From: Prototheca cutis
Taxonomy: Eukaryota > Chlorophyta > Trebouxiophyceae > Chlorellales > Chlorellaceae
Reading direction: 5' to 3'
Assembly (NCBI GenBank): GCA_002897115.2
Contig: BCIH01000007.1
Span: forward strand, 832,227 to 896,226
DNA length: 64,000 bases
Shown: piece after piece, positions 10,715-22,995 of the stretch
How positions within the stretch are numbered: the stretch's first letter is position 1
Layout: the number at the start of each line of letters is the position of its first letter
Program-made: the position numbers and the translations under genes
The notes under the pieces: model-generated
Seen by the model: only the letters and a program-made list of their open reading frames with translations
What the model was told of the DNA's origin: nothing
Databases searched by the model: none

Positions 10715-11821
10715 TCAAGGGGCTATTCCTCGCTCGGGGTGGAGCAGGATGTCCCGACGTTCCGCCAGCTGCCGTCGCAGCTGTGCCTGCACGTCATTGG
10801 GCACGTCCTTCTCAAGCGGCTCCTCCGGCTGTGTGAGCGACGGCCGCCTGTGCAATGGTGTGCGTACGGGGGCAGCGTATGGCAAAGTTGAGTGCCACAT
10901 GCTATGGCCTCAGGGACACCTCATGTGCCGCCGGTAGCCCACCCGTTCCACCAGCTACAGAGGCCTATTCTACGGGACCTGCACATCAGACCACAGACAA
11001 TCCACTCAGCTATTCCAAAGGGTACCATGACTCCCACCCACTCTCCACCCTTGCGCCCCCAATTACCTGCGGTGGCCCGACAGAGGGGCCTCGGTCTCTT
11101 CGGTGTGCACCGAGATGCCAGCCGGCTCACGATCATGAATGTGCAGCGGCGTGCTCATCCGGACTTGGAAGGGGAACTGCAGTGCGATGTGTGGGTGTGG
11201 AAGTCCCTGGTCAGCCACAGACGAGACAGTCAATGCCTCCAGGGGTTGGACACCGTCGACCTCGCACTCCCCCGACGCTCTCTCGCATTGCACAGCCTCG
11301 CACCTCCTCGTAGCAGTCCTTGGTGGACTTTCCAGGAAAAGTCTGGAGAGATTCACGGCTGACATCCAACTCCTGTCCCAAGTCCACCGGGGAGTGCCTG
11401 CATGCCATTCCCAAGAGGGGGAGGGGAGGTGTGTGGTGAGGACCCTCTTGGAGCGTTCCGCAAAAACGATCTCAGGGTCCCACACTGGCACCGAGGGCGC
11501 CGCACGACAGCCATCAATAATTTTCCAAGGCCTGTGGGCGTGTCGGGAGCCAAGTCCTAGCACGATCGAGGCCCAGCGTCCGGGAGTGGAGCCGTGCCTT
11601 GTCGACCCCCGAAACACCAGTTCCCCGCACCTGCGGCCGGTTCCCGGACCGCTGCATCCTACAGAGCACTCGGCCTGGACATTCCTCCGCACAGACAGGT
11701 AGTGCGTTCCCTTGAACGAACGCAGAGCCTGCGTGCGCTCAAGAGCCGCGCCAGCAAACTCCCGACGAGTGTGGTGGCCAGTGGCCAGGACGGCAGGGGA
11801 ATAGCAAGCAAAAGCCGCCAT
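10715..11821 (-). CDS. Uncharacterised 174-residue protein from five small exons
   Basis: Exons 11821-11697, 11531-11444, 11372-11304, 11176-11067 and 10847-10715 all have GT-AG ends and phases that close on a TGA. The product begins with a short Ala/Arg-rich leader, then a segment with VPVWDPEIVFAERSKR, a charged stretch (ELDVSRESLQTFPGK), FPFQVRMSTPLHIHD, and a Glu/Arg-rich helical C-terminus. The leader could be an organelle presequence. No known domain was recognised. The last three exons look clearly coding; the first junction is less certain, because the whole region upstream of exon 4 is also open in one frame by chance. Confidence 0.5.
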
Positions 11822-13039
11822 ATTTACTCACGAGCACTTTAAAAGCGCAGTAAAATTCCGGAACGATTGCATATTTTTCTTTGCATCGGGGCCTTGTTAT
11901 TGAGCGGTCAGGAGGGTGCCAGCAAAGCTCCTGGACCGCTCCAGACGCGGCGTTGTACGGTCGAAATGTGGCTGGGAAATTCATGTTCCAGGCAAAAAGG
12001 AAATTTCTTGGATTTTCCCAGTCCATTTCCCGATGATTTTTGTATGGACGTGCGCACAGCAGTCAAGGTTTCAGAGCACATTGTTTGTAGCATGCATGAG
12101 GGACGCATCTTTGAACTGCTGGTGGGGCATTGAAGGAGGGCCATCGGTCAACCTGCCACCCCGCCACTGCACCCAGGAACGCATCGCACCAGGCAGGCTT
12201 ACATGAGATGGCCGGGGAAAAGAAGTTCTCACGTGAATGTTCCAATTTGGAAGGTTCTGGGTCAAGAGGCCTGGGTGCCCGGGAGCAGAGACGGCTCGGG
12301 CCCAGTTCAAAATAGGGCCGGAGGCGGCCGGCCATCGAGAGGGACGGTAGAGCCGGGAGGGAGAGGACCCCCCCAGTTGTTGAACATACATAAGACATCC
12401 AGCTCCGAATTCCACATACATACAGGCTGGCATGGCAAGCGGCTGTATTATACAGGAGGGGGGCATAGCAGGGGTGTGTCCGGTCTGGAAGCAGCCAGCT
12501 CCTGGAGCTGGCACGGCGATGGGCACAAGGACGGCCCCCTGTGGGGTACAGGGGTTGACAGGACAGTCCCTCGACGAAATGGCAATGGGTGGGCGGGGTG
12601 CGGAACCAGAACGTTCCAGCCAGCCATTTTTTTGGTTGGGCCCTTTTCTCGTCTGGTTCAGAAGGCAGCTGCGCCGGAGGCGCGAGCGGGGCATGCTCGA
12701 CCTCAGTGGGCAGGAAGTGGTGGAGAGGGAGGGCTCGACCAAGCGCGCTCCAATGAAATACCCTGCAACACGGCGGGATCTATCAGTACATGGCTACAGC
12801 ACGTCGCTTGTGAATTGAGGATGATGGTTCTTGGGCGACCGGGACCCAGCCACCAAAGCCAGCACCAGTGGAACAGGTGGCTGTTGGCTGGAGTCTATGG
12901 ATGGATGGACGACGGACACAAAAAGAGAAGGCTCTGCCGAGGGCATGAGCAGATGCCTGGCACGCAGGGCGGCAGCGGAACGTCCGTCGCCGACCTCGTC
13001 TTGGCTTTTTGCCGGCGGCCTCGCCTGCAGCTTGCTTGC
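11822..13039. other. 1.2 kb without a convincing gene
   Basis: Upstream of the unknown gene and downstream of the PHAF1-like stop. Frames of 220 residues (minus) and longer (plus, running into the antisense of PHAF1) exist but lack homology, and composition is GC-rich enough to give chance frames. Probably the PHAF1 3' UTR and a promoter. Confidence 0.35.
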
Positions 13040-15745
13040 TCAGGGCGCAAATACGGTGACGGTAGCGATGTGGCCGCTGCGCAGCGTCTCAAACACAACC
13101 CCCGGGTAGGCGTGGAGGAGGGCGGCCTGGGCGGCGGCGCCGCCGGAGTCTCGCGCGGCGAGGGGCGCGGCACGGCAGCGGCCAAACACTTTGCTTACCA
13201 TCGAAGCGGTGTCAGTCTCGCTGACGGCCGGTCCCGCCCACGGCCGCAGCGCGGGCATCCGGACACCCGCGCGCAGACCCGGCACGGGTCCCGGTCCGCG
13301 TTGAGGCGTCGCCGGAGACAGTCGCCGCCGCGTCTGCGTGCCGCAGTCGCGCTGCAGCGATACGGGTTCGAACGGCCCGCAGCCGCCGAGTGCGAAGTCG
13401 TGCGCTGGCGCCGACACCACACAGAGACCGTCCTCGCCCTCGGACCAGCAGCAGCCGTTGGCCGCGGCGGATCCACCACCGCCACCGGATCCACCAACAT
13501 CCAGGTCGGCCTGGACAGCCGCGGTCTGCGTCGCCGCGTCTGCGCTGTCATCACCCCCCGTCGTCGCCATGCTTTCTTCTGCCAGGACCAGCGCGGCAAG
13601 GTCGTCGCCATCAGACCAGCCCTCGGACGGCGCCCGGCCGCCCCGGTCCCAGCCGGCGCCCGGCAGCGGCTCGACGGCTGCGCTGATCGTGGGCGCAACC
13701 CGTCGCGGCTCGCGTGGTGGGAGGGGCGTCCCCAGATCCGGTGACGACCCCAAGCTGCTCACTGCACTGCTGTCATCGGCCGAGGAGGCAGGGGCCGAGG
13801 AGATGGCGCCCAGGCGCGATTTGGCGGCCTTGCCTTTAGCCTTGCCCTTCTTCCGGCCGACGAGCGGAGGCAGCGGCGCGGCAGCAGGCTGTGCGGGCTG
13901 CACGGGTGCTGGCACAGGCACCGGCACCGCAGGGGTAGTCAGTGGAAGGACCTTGGTCAGCACCGACACCGACGACACCATCTCGGCCTCGGAGTCCGTT
14001 GCCGAGTGCGAGGTAGCGCCGCAGGAGGCATTGGCGACGTCATCCTCTCCGGCATCCCAGTCCCGCATGGGGGCTGCGATAGTGCCGTTGTCCGCCTGCG
14101 CTGCAGGCGCAGTCAGGCTCTCCCCGGGGCCCGCCAGCAGCCCCAGGGCCAGCATGCCGCGCTGCGCGGCCGTCGCTGCTGGCCCGTACACCCTACAAGG
14201 GAGGAGGAAAGAAAGTGATGGACCAGCATGAATACCGGGCGTTTCCAGCCACAGGCTGGTCCGTAAAAAAGATCTCCACGCCCAACCACTGCCTCACCTG
14301 AACATGCAGCGATGGACCAGTCCAAACGAGGCGCTGCCGGGCATGTTGGTGTGCAGAACAAACTTGGCCACGGTGTGAGTCCTGGCATCAAACACAACAT
14401 CCAGGCCCCGGCGTGGGTAAGAGTACACATACCGTCGAGCCCCGGCCTGCACAGTCGCCAGGGAATGTCGGCAGCTGGTCGAGAGGGCGCCTTCGTCCCA
14501 TCAAAACACCCAGTCACACACACGACAAAGACCAACAGTGGGGACCACGCTGGCATTGATGGTTGCGACCAACAACTCACCGGGTCGCGGCAGGGGCGGG
14601 CAGTGGAGGGCCGTCCCAGCTGCGTAAGCACTGTCTGCACACCGGCCCCAAGTTCCAGCGCCAGCGCGGACGTGCCATCGGCACCGCCAGCCTCGGTGAA
14701 CAGGCCGACGCCGGGCTCGACATGAACCAAGGAACGGGGGCCAGTCGTCGTGGGCGCTGCGGCAGCCAGCGCTTCGGCCACGCCCCCGGCCGCGCCGGCA
14801 AAAACCGCCATGCGGCAGGCCGCCACATCCGGGGCCACCGGAAAGTGGAGCAGGCTGGAGGCGCTCAAGTCCTCCGCCTGGTCGCTGCGTGGGAAAGCTT
14901 TCCGGCCGGGCGGTGGCACGCTGCTGTCCCCATCATCCCCAGGCAAGGGAAACTCGAAGAGCAGACCCGGGTACAAGAGGGGATACGTGCCCTCTGCCGC
15001 ATCCCACGCCACTGCAGCATTAGATTGGACAATTAAATTAGGTGAAGTGAGACGCATGCTGCTGTCATCTCTCCTCCAGGCACCATCGCATGGCCCCATT
15101 GGGGCACCTGCAGCGCTCGTCAACAAACCCACCGGATAAACCCCCACCACAACGGCACTCCCGCACAGGCGCGCATACCGGGGTACGTGGGCCCCAGCGC
15201 GTCGTACACACGACCCAGCGTGGGCAGCTGCGCCGCGCCACCGAAGACGCGGCGGCCGCGGTAGCTGATGCAGCATCGGGTGGCATCGTCGATCTGGATG
15301 CTCCTCAAGCGCTGACTCAGCGGCTCAAACACCAGGCGCTGGCCGTGCTCGGGCAGCACCACGGAGATGTCCGACTCCAAGACGGCCTGGTTAGTGTGCA
15401 GGCACGCAAACCCGTGTGAGCTACGACAACAGGGGAGGAAGCCTGTCGAGAAAACCCCCTGTGGTGGATGCACTCCACGCACCTCGCCCACCCACCTTGG
15501 TGTCATAGTGCACCTCCACCCGCCTGTAGACCTTTCTGTGCTGCTGGAGGTAGCTCAGAACGTCGGTAATGCATGATCCTGCACGGGGCGTGAGCCGGGA
15601 TGGGAGGGTGGGCAGCAGCGGGGGGAAGGGGCCCCGAGAGGGCCATTCTGTGCAACGGCCCGAGGGTTTTGGCGTGGCGAGACTCACCTAGCAGGAATGG
15701 CCCCAAGCGCTGTCCCGGGACGATTTCATGCGTAATTAAGGCCAT
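13040..15745 (-). CDS. PHAF1: PHAF1 / UPF0183 family protein (phagophore assembly factor 1-like)
   Basis: Exons 15745-15688, 15578-15496, 15386-15179, 15011-14581, 14446-14298 and 14192-13040 join in phase to 693 residues. The N-terminus (LITHEIVPGQRLGPFLLG), the strand with LVFEPLSQRLRSIQI, LGPTYPG, LLYPGLLFEFPLP and the hallmark DVVFDARTHTVAKFVLHTN plus FGLVHRC match the UPF0183/PHAF1 family, which in animals binds phosphoinositides and the phagophore. The C-terminal motif VVFETLRSGHIATVTVF is separated from the rest by roughly 330 residues of Ser/Ala/Pro-rich, mostly disordered sequence that animal members lack. It holds a basic cluster (GRKKGKAKGKAAK) and two TQT tripeptides. An intron hidden within the last exon cannot be excluded. 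A role in algal autophagy is inference. Confidence 0.85.
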
Positions 15746-17297
15746 TTACGGGCTCTAACCGCTTCCTGCGAGCCACCGCGGTGGTGTCGACGCGATTGAC
15801 GTCGTCCCAGAGAGCGTGGGAAGGCCCCGAGAGCCTGCTCGTTGAGGGCCCTGGACAGCACAGAATAATCCTGTAATTTGTGTCACAGATCTCTGAACCA
15901 CACACTTTTCAAAACGGGTTGCTTCTCTGGGGCCCGGAAGGTGTTTGACGAACTCACGCGAGTCGAACAGACCGCGACTCCCCAGCACAAGGTTCCCTGC
16001 CAGATCAGTTCGAGGCCTATGTCTGTCACCCGTCGGGCACCTGGAGCTGACAGCACCGGGGGCCCAGAACCTCTACCATCGAAACCACAGCATCTACAGC
16101 TCTCAATACCAAGTTCCTGCCTCATACTTCGAGGCTTCCGCTTTATCATCGTGCCTGAGAGGTGGGAACCCAGGGGCGGGGGCGCGAAGATTTGCAGGTT
16201 CGCAGTCAGCAGAGCTCGGGCGCAAAGCCGCCCTCGTCATAAAATGCTCTGGAAACGCCTAGCAGGAATAAGTGAGGCAGTGACTCCAGACACGTTCAAC
16301 CGCAGTCGATCTTGTTGAAGCGTCGTGCGCCATGTGCCGTTGTGTTGAGGCCCTGCAGGTAGGGGTCGGGTACATGGCAGTACATGCGAGGGCTGGGGCA
16401 CACCGCTCTTTCGTCATGGCAGGAATATGATTTTCCACTGCATCCTTTGGGTGCATGACAGCTGTAAAGTGAAGGCAAGTCCGTAGGATCTAATGTCGTT
16501 CTTTTGTCAGCGTTACTAACACACCGCGAATGGTGAGTCAGCTCTCGCATCGGGCCTCCCAGGAGTTCGCCAATCACCCCAATTCGATTCTCGCTGTAAT
16601 CCATTCCACAGAACAAAAGCTTTGCCTCCTGCGGGAGCGGTGGCCCCGGTGCTGAGGAATGCGGCAGCTTCCTCATGGATTCACCTATCGGCCTTTTGGG
16701 CGAATATTTGGGATACGTGGGCCCAACTTGATCGTACTCAGGGTGCACAATACCATGCCCCCAACGTTGTCTGCCCGGCGGAGAGTCGGTATAAATGATT
16801 TGAAGACAGCATCAGTGGCAGTATCAGGCCTGTCGGGGTGGCAACGCGTCAAGAAACCGCAGGGGTTCATGGGACCAGCAGGCAAAAGAAAGATCGAACG
16901 GGCGAAAATGAGCACTCGGGTCGACACCAGCCTGGGCTGACACATGCCGGCCCTTTGCCAATCGGGTTACATGCAAGTTACGAATCAATCCCACCTACTC
17001 CATAAATTTACATATCCCCCGTAGTCCATAGGAGTTGGAATAGCTTGTTGTCGTGTAGCGATCACGGGTGCGACCGGCCAGGTCCTGCCGGCCACTTTGT
17101 GCAACTTGACACGAAGCCGTCAACAGGGCGGAGCTTGCAGCGCAGCGCAAATCGACGGAGCAGCTATCTTGTAATTTCTAGTATGTTTCGTTCTACTATG
17201 ATACCAGTGCCTGGACTGCAACAAGGTGAGCAAGCGCGGTGCGGGCACCTTGGACGGATCGGCTGGAAGTGCTGGGACAGGGACACGCTCGTGGTCG
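15746..17297. other. 1.55 kb divergent intergenic region (PHAF1 / bZIP-like)
   Basis: Lower GC than its surroundings. Only short frames; one at 15878 begins with a few residues resembling a pentatricopeptide helix and one on the minus strand (16296-16748) is Cys-rich, but neither has family-level support. Presumably long promoters and 5' UTRs. Confidence 0.4.
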
Positions 17298-18682
17298 ATG
17301 GAGCCGGTCGATGCTCTGCTGGCCGCTCCTGACGGCTCCGTCGTGGGTCTGGTGCCTGTGCATATTGCTGATGTGGAGGAATGGGGCTGGGAGGCAGGTG
17401 ATCGCGGGCTTGTGGTCATGTGAGTAGGGTTTAAGCATGTCCGAGGTGGGGAAACCCCAGCTCCGTGGGACGCGGCTCAGAGGGAGCGGCCCACCCCATG
17501 CGCCCCTTCCAGCGTCCCTAGAAATCTGTGTTCCCTGATCTGGCGGGCTGATCACTGCGTCCCGCGTTCTGCTGCAGGTTTTGGGACCCCGACCATGTCC
17601 GGCAGCCGGATCCTGGATGCATGCGACTTGGAACCGGACAGCCTGAGTTGCTGCGCTTCGCTGCCCTCCTCGGCCTCTTCGGCCATGATCAGCGACATGT
17701 TCATTTTCGACAGCGACCCTCTTATGTCGGACTGGGACATGCTTCATGGATTTGTCCAGCCAGAGACACCTGAGGCTTGGGTCCCACCCCAAGTGGCACC
17801 CCTCCACGCGGACTGGCCCGTCGCCCCAGGCCTCGGTCAACTCGAGACCGGCAGCAGCGCCAGCACTTATACGCACGTCAGGTTGGTACACTGGGGTGTC
17901 CAAGGGGTGACCGATTCATTCGGCCAGCGTTTCACGAACTTGGAAGCTGGTCTTGGCTTGTTCCCTCCAAGGGGAATTTGCCCAGCGGAATCAAAGTGCG
18001 CTGTGCAACGGATCGTCATCCCTTGATCCAGCGTTCACGCCTCCCTCTCCGATTAAAAACCACAAACAGGCGCCCGAGCTCCTGCTCAGTCACGCTGCCG
18101 GTTGAAGAGGCGCCGCCAACGACCCATGTCGACGTCGCGGCGGGCGTTCTCCTGCACACCCAGAGCCTGCCCGAGCTCCGGCGCTTTGCCAGCGCGACCC
18201 GCCGCGTGCTGAGCTCGGATGAGCTGGTCTCCGCCGGCGCCGCACGTGGCTCGCAGACCCCATCCGGGTCGCCCATGTCCTCCCACACCTCACAGGCACC
18301 GGGCAGGCCATTGGACAGTGCTCGCGACATGACCCGGTCGGTGTCTGCGGGTCAGCTCCCCATCCGCGGCACCGCCGCCGCGCCGGGCACGCTCAGTACC
18401 GACAACATGCTTGCCGTGCCGCACATCGATTTCCTGACGCCGCTGCACCTGCGCAAGGGCCGCGGAGGCCGGCAGCCCGCCGCCGACCCGCGCCTGGACC
18501 CCCGCATCGACCCCAAAAAGGCGCGCCGCATCCTCGCCAATCGCCTCAGTGCAGCCAAGTCCAAGCTCAAGCAGAAGAACGGCGGCGTCGCCATTGCCCC
18601 CGACGTCGCCGACCGCATTCGCCGCAAGCTTGACCAGCCGGTGCTGGCCCTGTCAGCCGCGGACCGAACCGATGCGGTGTGA
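17298..18682 (+). CDS. bZIP basic-region protein lacking a leucine zipper
   Basis: Exons 17298-17397, 17578-17881 and 18070-18682 join in phase to 338 residues. Residues 282-303 (DPKKARRILANRLSAAKSKL) match the DNA-binding basic region of plant group I bZIPs (RSG/VIP1 type, ILANRQSAARSK). The N-terminal half is acidic and Met/Asp/Ser/Trp-rich, like an activation domain; the middle is Ser/Pro-rich. After the basic region only 35 residues remain and they lack heptad leucines, so canonical dimerisation is absent. The start is the first ATG with a sensible frame; a slightly longer upstream frame begins only with GTG. Likely nuclear and regulatory, by family inference. Confidence 0.75.
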
Positions 18683-19835
18683 GACATCGCGTCGTCGGGG
18701 GAGGCTGGCCGGCGTCCCGTTGTTACCACCACAATCGGACGGGTGGGTGGAGCATCCCCCCTTCCCTCCCACCCCACCAAGTCACACGCTGACACATGAA
18801 CTGAAGCAGACACAAGGCCATCGTGCTACCTCGCTTCCAGGTACTAGCACACCCCACCCCAGGCCGGGACCCGCCACTGAATAAGCTGGGAACTGTCCCA
18901 GACAAGCTGCTTTACATCGCTGCGAAGATAATCACTTTCCTACTTGTCCTCGGTTCCCCCCTTTTGTTGCACCTTGGTTGAGCAACCTGAATTCAGCTCT
19001 TTGGGGGCCAGCCGCAAGCCCCAGCCCCCGACCTGCCACAGCGTAGAGTGTTTTCTGCTGGCCATTGTATTGCTCTTCCCCTCGTGCTCAACTCTCAAAC
19101 GGCTGACTAGCCAGGATATTATTTCCATATCTTGTTCAAACGCCTTGTATGGTCCCCCTTTTCTTTCCTCTTGTTCATGATGGGCTCGTCTTGATGGAGG
19201 GTTTGTGTTCGATTTGCTTTTCAGAACCCCGGCGGGGCCGCCCTTCTGCCGCCGCTGCCGCCGTCCCTCCATCCCTGGGCGCCAGAAGGGCTCAGGACAT
19301 CCATCCCCCATTGTCGCACTGTCTTGATGGAGCGCCCCCGGTCTTTTCGCTCCAGTTGCATGCATGGCAATCCCGCTGTACTTGCCCAGGCACATGTGCC
19401 AGGCCACAATCTTTCCATGCGGGACAGGCTGCACACGGGAGGGTAGCCCACACCAGACCACCCCCCCCGCCCCCTTTGCGCTCGACGGCCATGATCACTA
19501 TTTTATCTGCTGTCTTTTACCCCCCTCTGATACTATGTTGCACATGTCTTTTCCTGTTTTCCTGCAATGCATGGCCATTGCGAAAGGGATTTTTTATCTG
19601 TCTCCCCTCCCCTTGCTTGCCTGCCATTTCCCGGCCCGCCGTGGCCCCGAGCTTGTGAAGATCGGGGGCCGATGGCACATGTGCCTCTTCCCGCTGCTGC
19701 GTGAAATGAACCACGTAGCTTGCCTTTGCTGCCACTCCCCGCCTGGCGGACCTTTTGCTTCTGGGGGCGGTGGCACCCTGTACACCATTGGAGAAGGCCC
19801 GCGTGCATGCTTTTTGGATAGTGTAATGTACTCGT
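18683..19835. other. 1.15 kb convergent region (bZIP-like / EFHC1-like)
   Basis: Pyrimidine-rich plus strand with many short frames. No domain or repeat recognised. Most likely the two 3' UTRs. Confidence 0.4.
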
Positions 19836-22800
19836 CTAGGAAGACTCCAGGACGGCATGCAGCAGTGCAGCAGTGGTGGGCACCTGGCCGCGGCTGGCCA
19901 CGGCACGGTGCAGCGTGATGGCCTGATGATGCGTCAGTGGAACTCCAGCGGCAACAAATGCTCCAGCGAGGACATCTGCCTCGGCGGCGCCATGCAGCGG
20001 CAGTGCTTCCCGCAGCGCGCACAGCGTGTCGCGATCTGGATGAACGAGAGGTGGGCAAGCCCTCGCATCATCGTCAGAGGTGATGGACATGCACCTGCAT
20101 CTGGAACCATGCGCTCAACCCGCCGTCCCAGACAGCAGCCGCCCCAGGCACCTTCGAGGGACAGCCGAAGCTGGCGCAGGCAAGCCTGGGCCTGGGACAT
20201 GGGGTGCCGTGTCAGCTCCATGTGCTGGAGCGTGAATTCGTCGGCGGCCACGAGGAGGAAAGTACGGCGCAGCACGGTCAGCGTGGCACCCACATACAGC
20301 TCGCGCTCTTCCACCTGTGCGCATTAGGTTTGCCGTGGGAGGCAGCATCTCTGGGTGAGGCAGAAGGCTTGCCGCTCGGCGTACCTGATTCCATGGGCCG
20401 CCCTTTCTGCCCTATAAAAGGACTGCCAACCGGCATTCACAACAGGCTTACCTTGGCAAGGCTGCACCTTTCCAGGAACCGGCCGCCCTGGATGTTCTGG
20501 CTGGGCACTGCATGCTCAAAGATCTCCACGCTCCCATCCGTCACGTGAAAGGCAATCGTAAACAGACGGTCCCTGCCATGGATGCCGGGTGGGGGGTTGT
20601 ATGTAACATCCATACCGGATACGTGTGTTGTATGCTGGATGTGCATGTGCCACGTGGCGCAAGGCCCCTGGTGCCGTGCGCAGTGCGCTGGTGTGGTTGG
20701 CACCCCACCGCAGGCCCTCACCTGTCGGTCTCGGCACAGGGTTCCATGAATCGACCCTGGAACCGAAGGACAACGCCAGTTCCATTCAGCAGCTGCTTGT
20801 GCACCTGCCGCTTGGCCGCCCCAGATTTCTGTATGGCAACGAGATGGAGGGCTGGGTGTGTGCCACGCAGGGCATCATTGGTTTCGTGCAGAACAAGCAT
20901 GTGAGCGGGAGAGCAGTGCGGCTTGCGATTGATGACAGCAATAAAAGCGCACGGGAGGGACAGCGGTTCCATCAGCAGCAGGACCCGAGTCGTTTTGCTG
21001 CAAAGGTAGTGAGCGGCCAGTGGTCTGCTTGGTGTTGACCCCGGTACTTGGCAGTCCACCTATCCCAGGCTTCTTTGCGCTGGCCTGCGGGGCCGCCAGT
21101 GGCTTGAGCTCGTCCTCTTCTAGTCCCTGGTTGTCCTGGTGATGGGGTGGGGACCAAGTGTGCAGGATGGTGGTGAGACGGCAGTCAGAAGTCAGCAAGG
21201 CACGGGATCAGAGGAAAAGGCGTTGTTGTGCACCTGCAGCCAGCGCTTGGTGTATGGGTCTGCGTCCAGAATCAGGAGCTGCCGCGAGTGGACCTGGAGG
21301 TTGGCACCGATGCGCAGCTTGTCCAGGGTCAAAGTCAGGCCGGGCGGCATGCCTCCCAGGCCCACGACCCGGGGCTCATCCTCGACCTGAAGGGGTTGGG
21401 GCGGCAATATTTGCTACAAAGTCTGTGAGTTGGGAGCATGGCATTCATGTCACATGACGTCACAGCTTGATGTGCTCCTCTTTTGATTCCTAGGCAATAA
21501 ATAGAAGCATGTAACAGCATGTCCTGAAGGAACCCAGCACGGACACCTGTCCCAAACCCCGGTTTGCTCACCGACGTTCTGACAAGAAAGATACGGCCAG
21601 AGGCACTTCCAGTGACATCCACAAGCTCCACCTGGGGTCATGTGTGTGAGTGTTGAGATATGCATTTGCTTTTTTTTCCTCTGTGTCATTGCTGCACATT
21701 GTCCATGGAGCGGATGGCTCACCGTGTCATCTGCAAGATAGTACCGAAGCTCCATGTGATGCTCATCACCACACAGGCTCCCTGTGTCATTCCAAAGTGC
21801 GTAAAACCGCAGCACCTGCAGTGAGACAGTGGATGCATGCCGGTCTGGAGCATTCCATTGTGTGTGGGGAGTGTTGCTGTTGGATGCTCGAGCTCATGCG
21901 CTGGCGAGAAATGGCAGGAACTTACATGCATCAAGGGAGCTTAAAAAACGCCCCTTCTCCTCGCAGCACCGCACCTCATTCGAGTGTGCCAGGTACTGCC
22001 GGGTCTTTGCACTTGGAGGTGGCTTGCCCAGCCGGATCTCCGCAAATCTCGTGGGAGAATCAGGGTCCTGCCGTTCGGCGACTGCATTGAAGGTAGGGAT
22101 CGGCAACTTGATGTCATGTGCATCCAGAGCAAACTTTTGGGTCTGGTGGTGAATGTGGAGTGGCATGGCAGGCAGGCACTTTTGCACGCATAAAAAAAGG
22201 CCTTCAAATCTCGCCCACAGCCGAACGCAGATCAATCACGTACTTATTTTCTGGGCACGTTCCTTGGCCGCAGCAGCTTCCTGCTCCGCCTGCTCCACCG
22301 GGCACGAAATGGCTGGCCCAATTGGGAAGCCCCGCTGCTCCAGGAATGCTCGGCTATACTGGTCGGCATCCGTGATGGCATAGGACACTCCTCGGACCAT
22401 GATTGATGCCCCAGGCTTGAGCAGGTCGAGCTGGAGTGTGGGCATGCCATGTCGGGCCACCAGCGGCCGGGCCTGGAGTGTTTTGTGTTGGGGTTGGAGG
22501 AAGGGGGGTGTTAATCAGCGTCGATGAACAGGGACCCACCCACTACATTTGTTGTCTGGCACAGAACGCCCTGCGGCGTTCCATCGCCCCAAGCTCAAGT
22601 ACCATGGCGTCATGCACAGGCGGCAACAAGCAGTCATCACGCGCGGGGCCATCACCCACGTGGAAGATGGCGGCCTCGGGCAGACGGGGTGCCATGATGC
22701 CAAGGCTCATGTCCTCAGGCCACACCAGGATGAAGGCTCGGCACAGAGCATCCCCCTCGGCAAAGTTTCTGTAGTGGGATTTGAAGGCCAGCAGGCAGCC

Positions 22801-22995
22801 GTCGTACTCGACAAATCTGGGGTGGAATGGCGCCGCAGGGACATGGGCAGCAGCGGGAGCAGTGGCCGAGCCTCTGGGTTCAGACAGCAATCTCAGCTCG
22901 GCGGCCGTAAGAGACATGGGAGCTCCCTCTGCTACCCGGTAGCCATTTTTAAAGGACAGAGACTGCTTGCGAGGGTACCTCGCGTCCAGGGGCAC
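19836..22995 (-). CDS. EFHC1/Rib72-like protein with three DM10 domains (flagellar doublet-microtubule inner protein family)
   Basis: Exons resolved with closing phases: 22995-22603, 22472-22244, 22201-21975, 21815-21723, 21631-21572, 21386-21234, then from 21135 and ending at 20722 (inner boundaries unresolved), 20572-20452, 20314-20095 and 20035-19836. Family signatures: N-terminal SLSFKNGY; first DM10 ending in VRGVSYAITDADQYSRAFL; second with VLRFYALWNDT, ELRYYLADDT and LLILDADPYTKRWL; third with VVLRFQGRF, DGSVEIFEH and TFLLVAADEFTLQHM. Rib72/EFHC1 lines the lumen of ciliary doublet microtubules. The C-terminal EF-hand region is degenerate. The 5' exon with the ATG was not found. DM10 domains can also occur fused to nucleoside diphosphate kinase, but none is seen here. 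Confidence 0.85.

Noticed and set aside
12203..13744. Plus-strand open frame of 513 codons
   Set aside because: It runs antisense to the spliced PHAF1-like last exon, has no homology and reflects GC-rich composition.
15878..16318. Frame beginning with residues like a pentatricopeptide helix (ARKVFDEL)
   Set aside because: Only one helix-like segment, no second repeat, low GC and no splice continuation; likely chance.
16296..16748. Cys-containing minus-strand frame of 150 codons
   Set aside because: No domain, composition typical of noncoding DNA, no splice logic.
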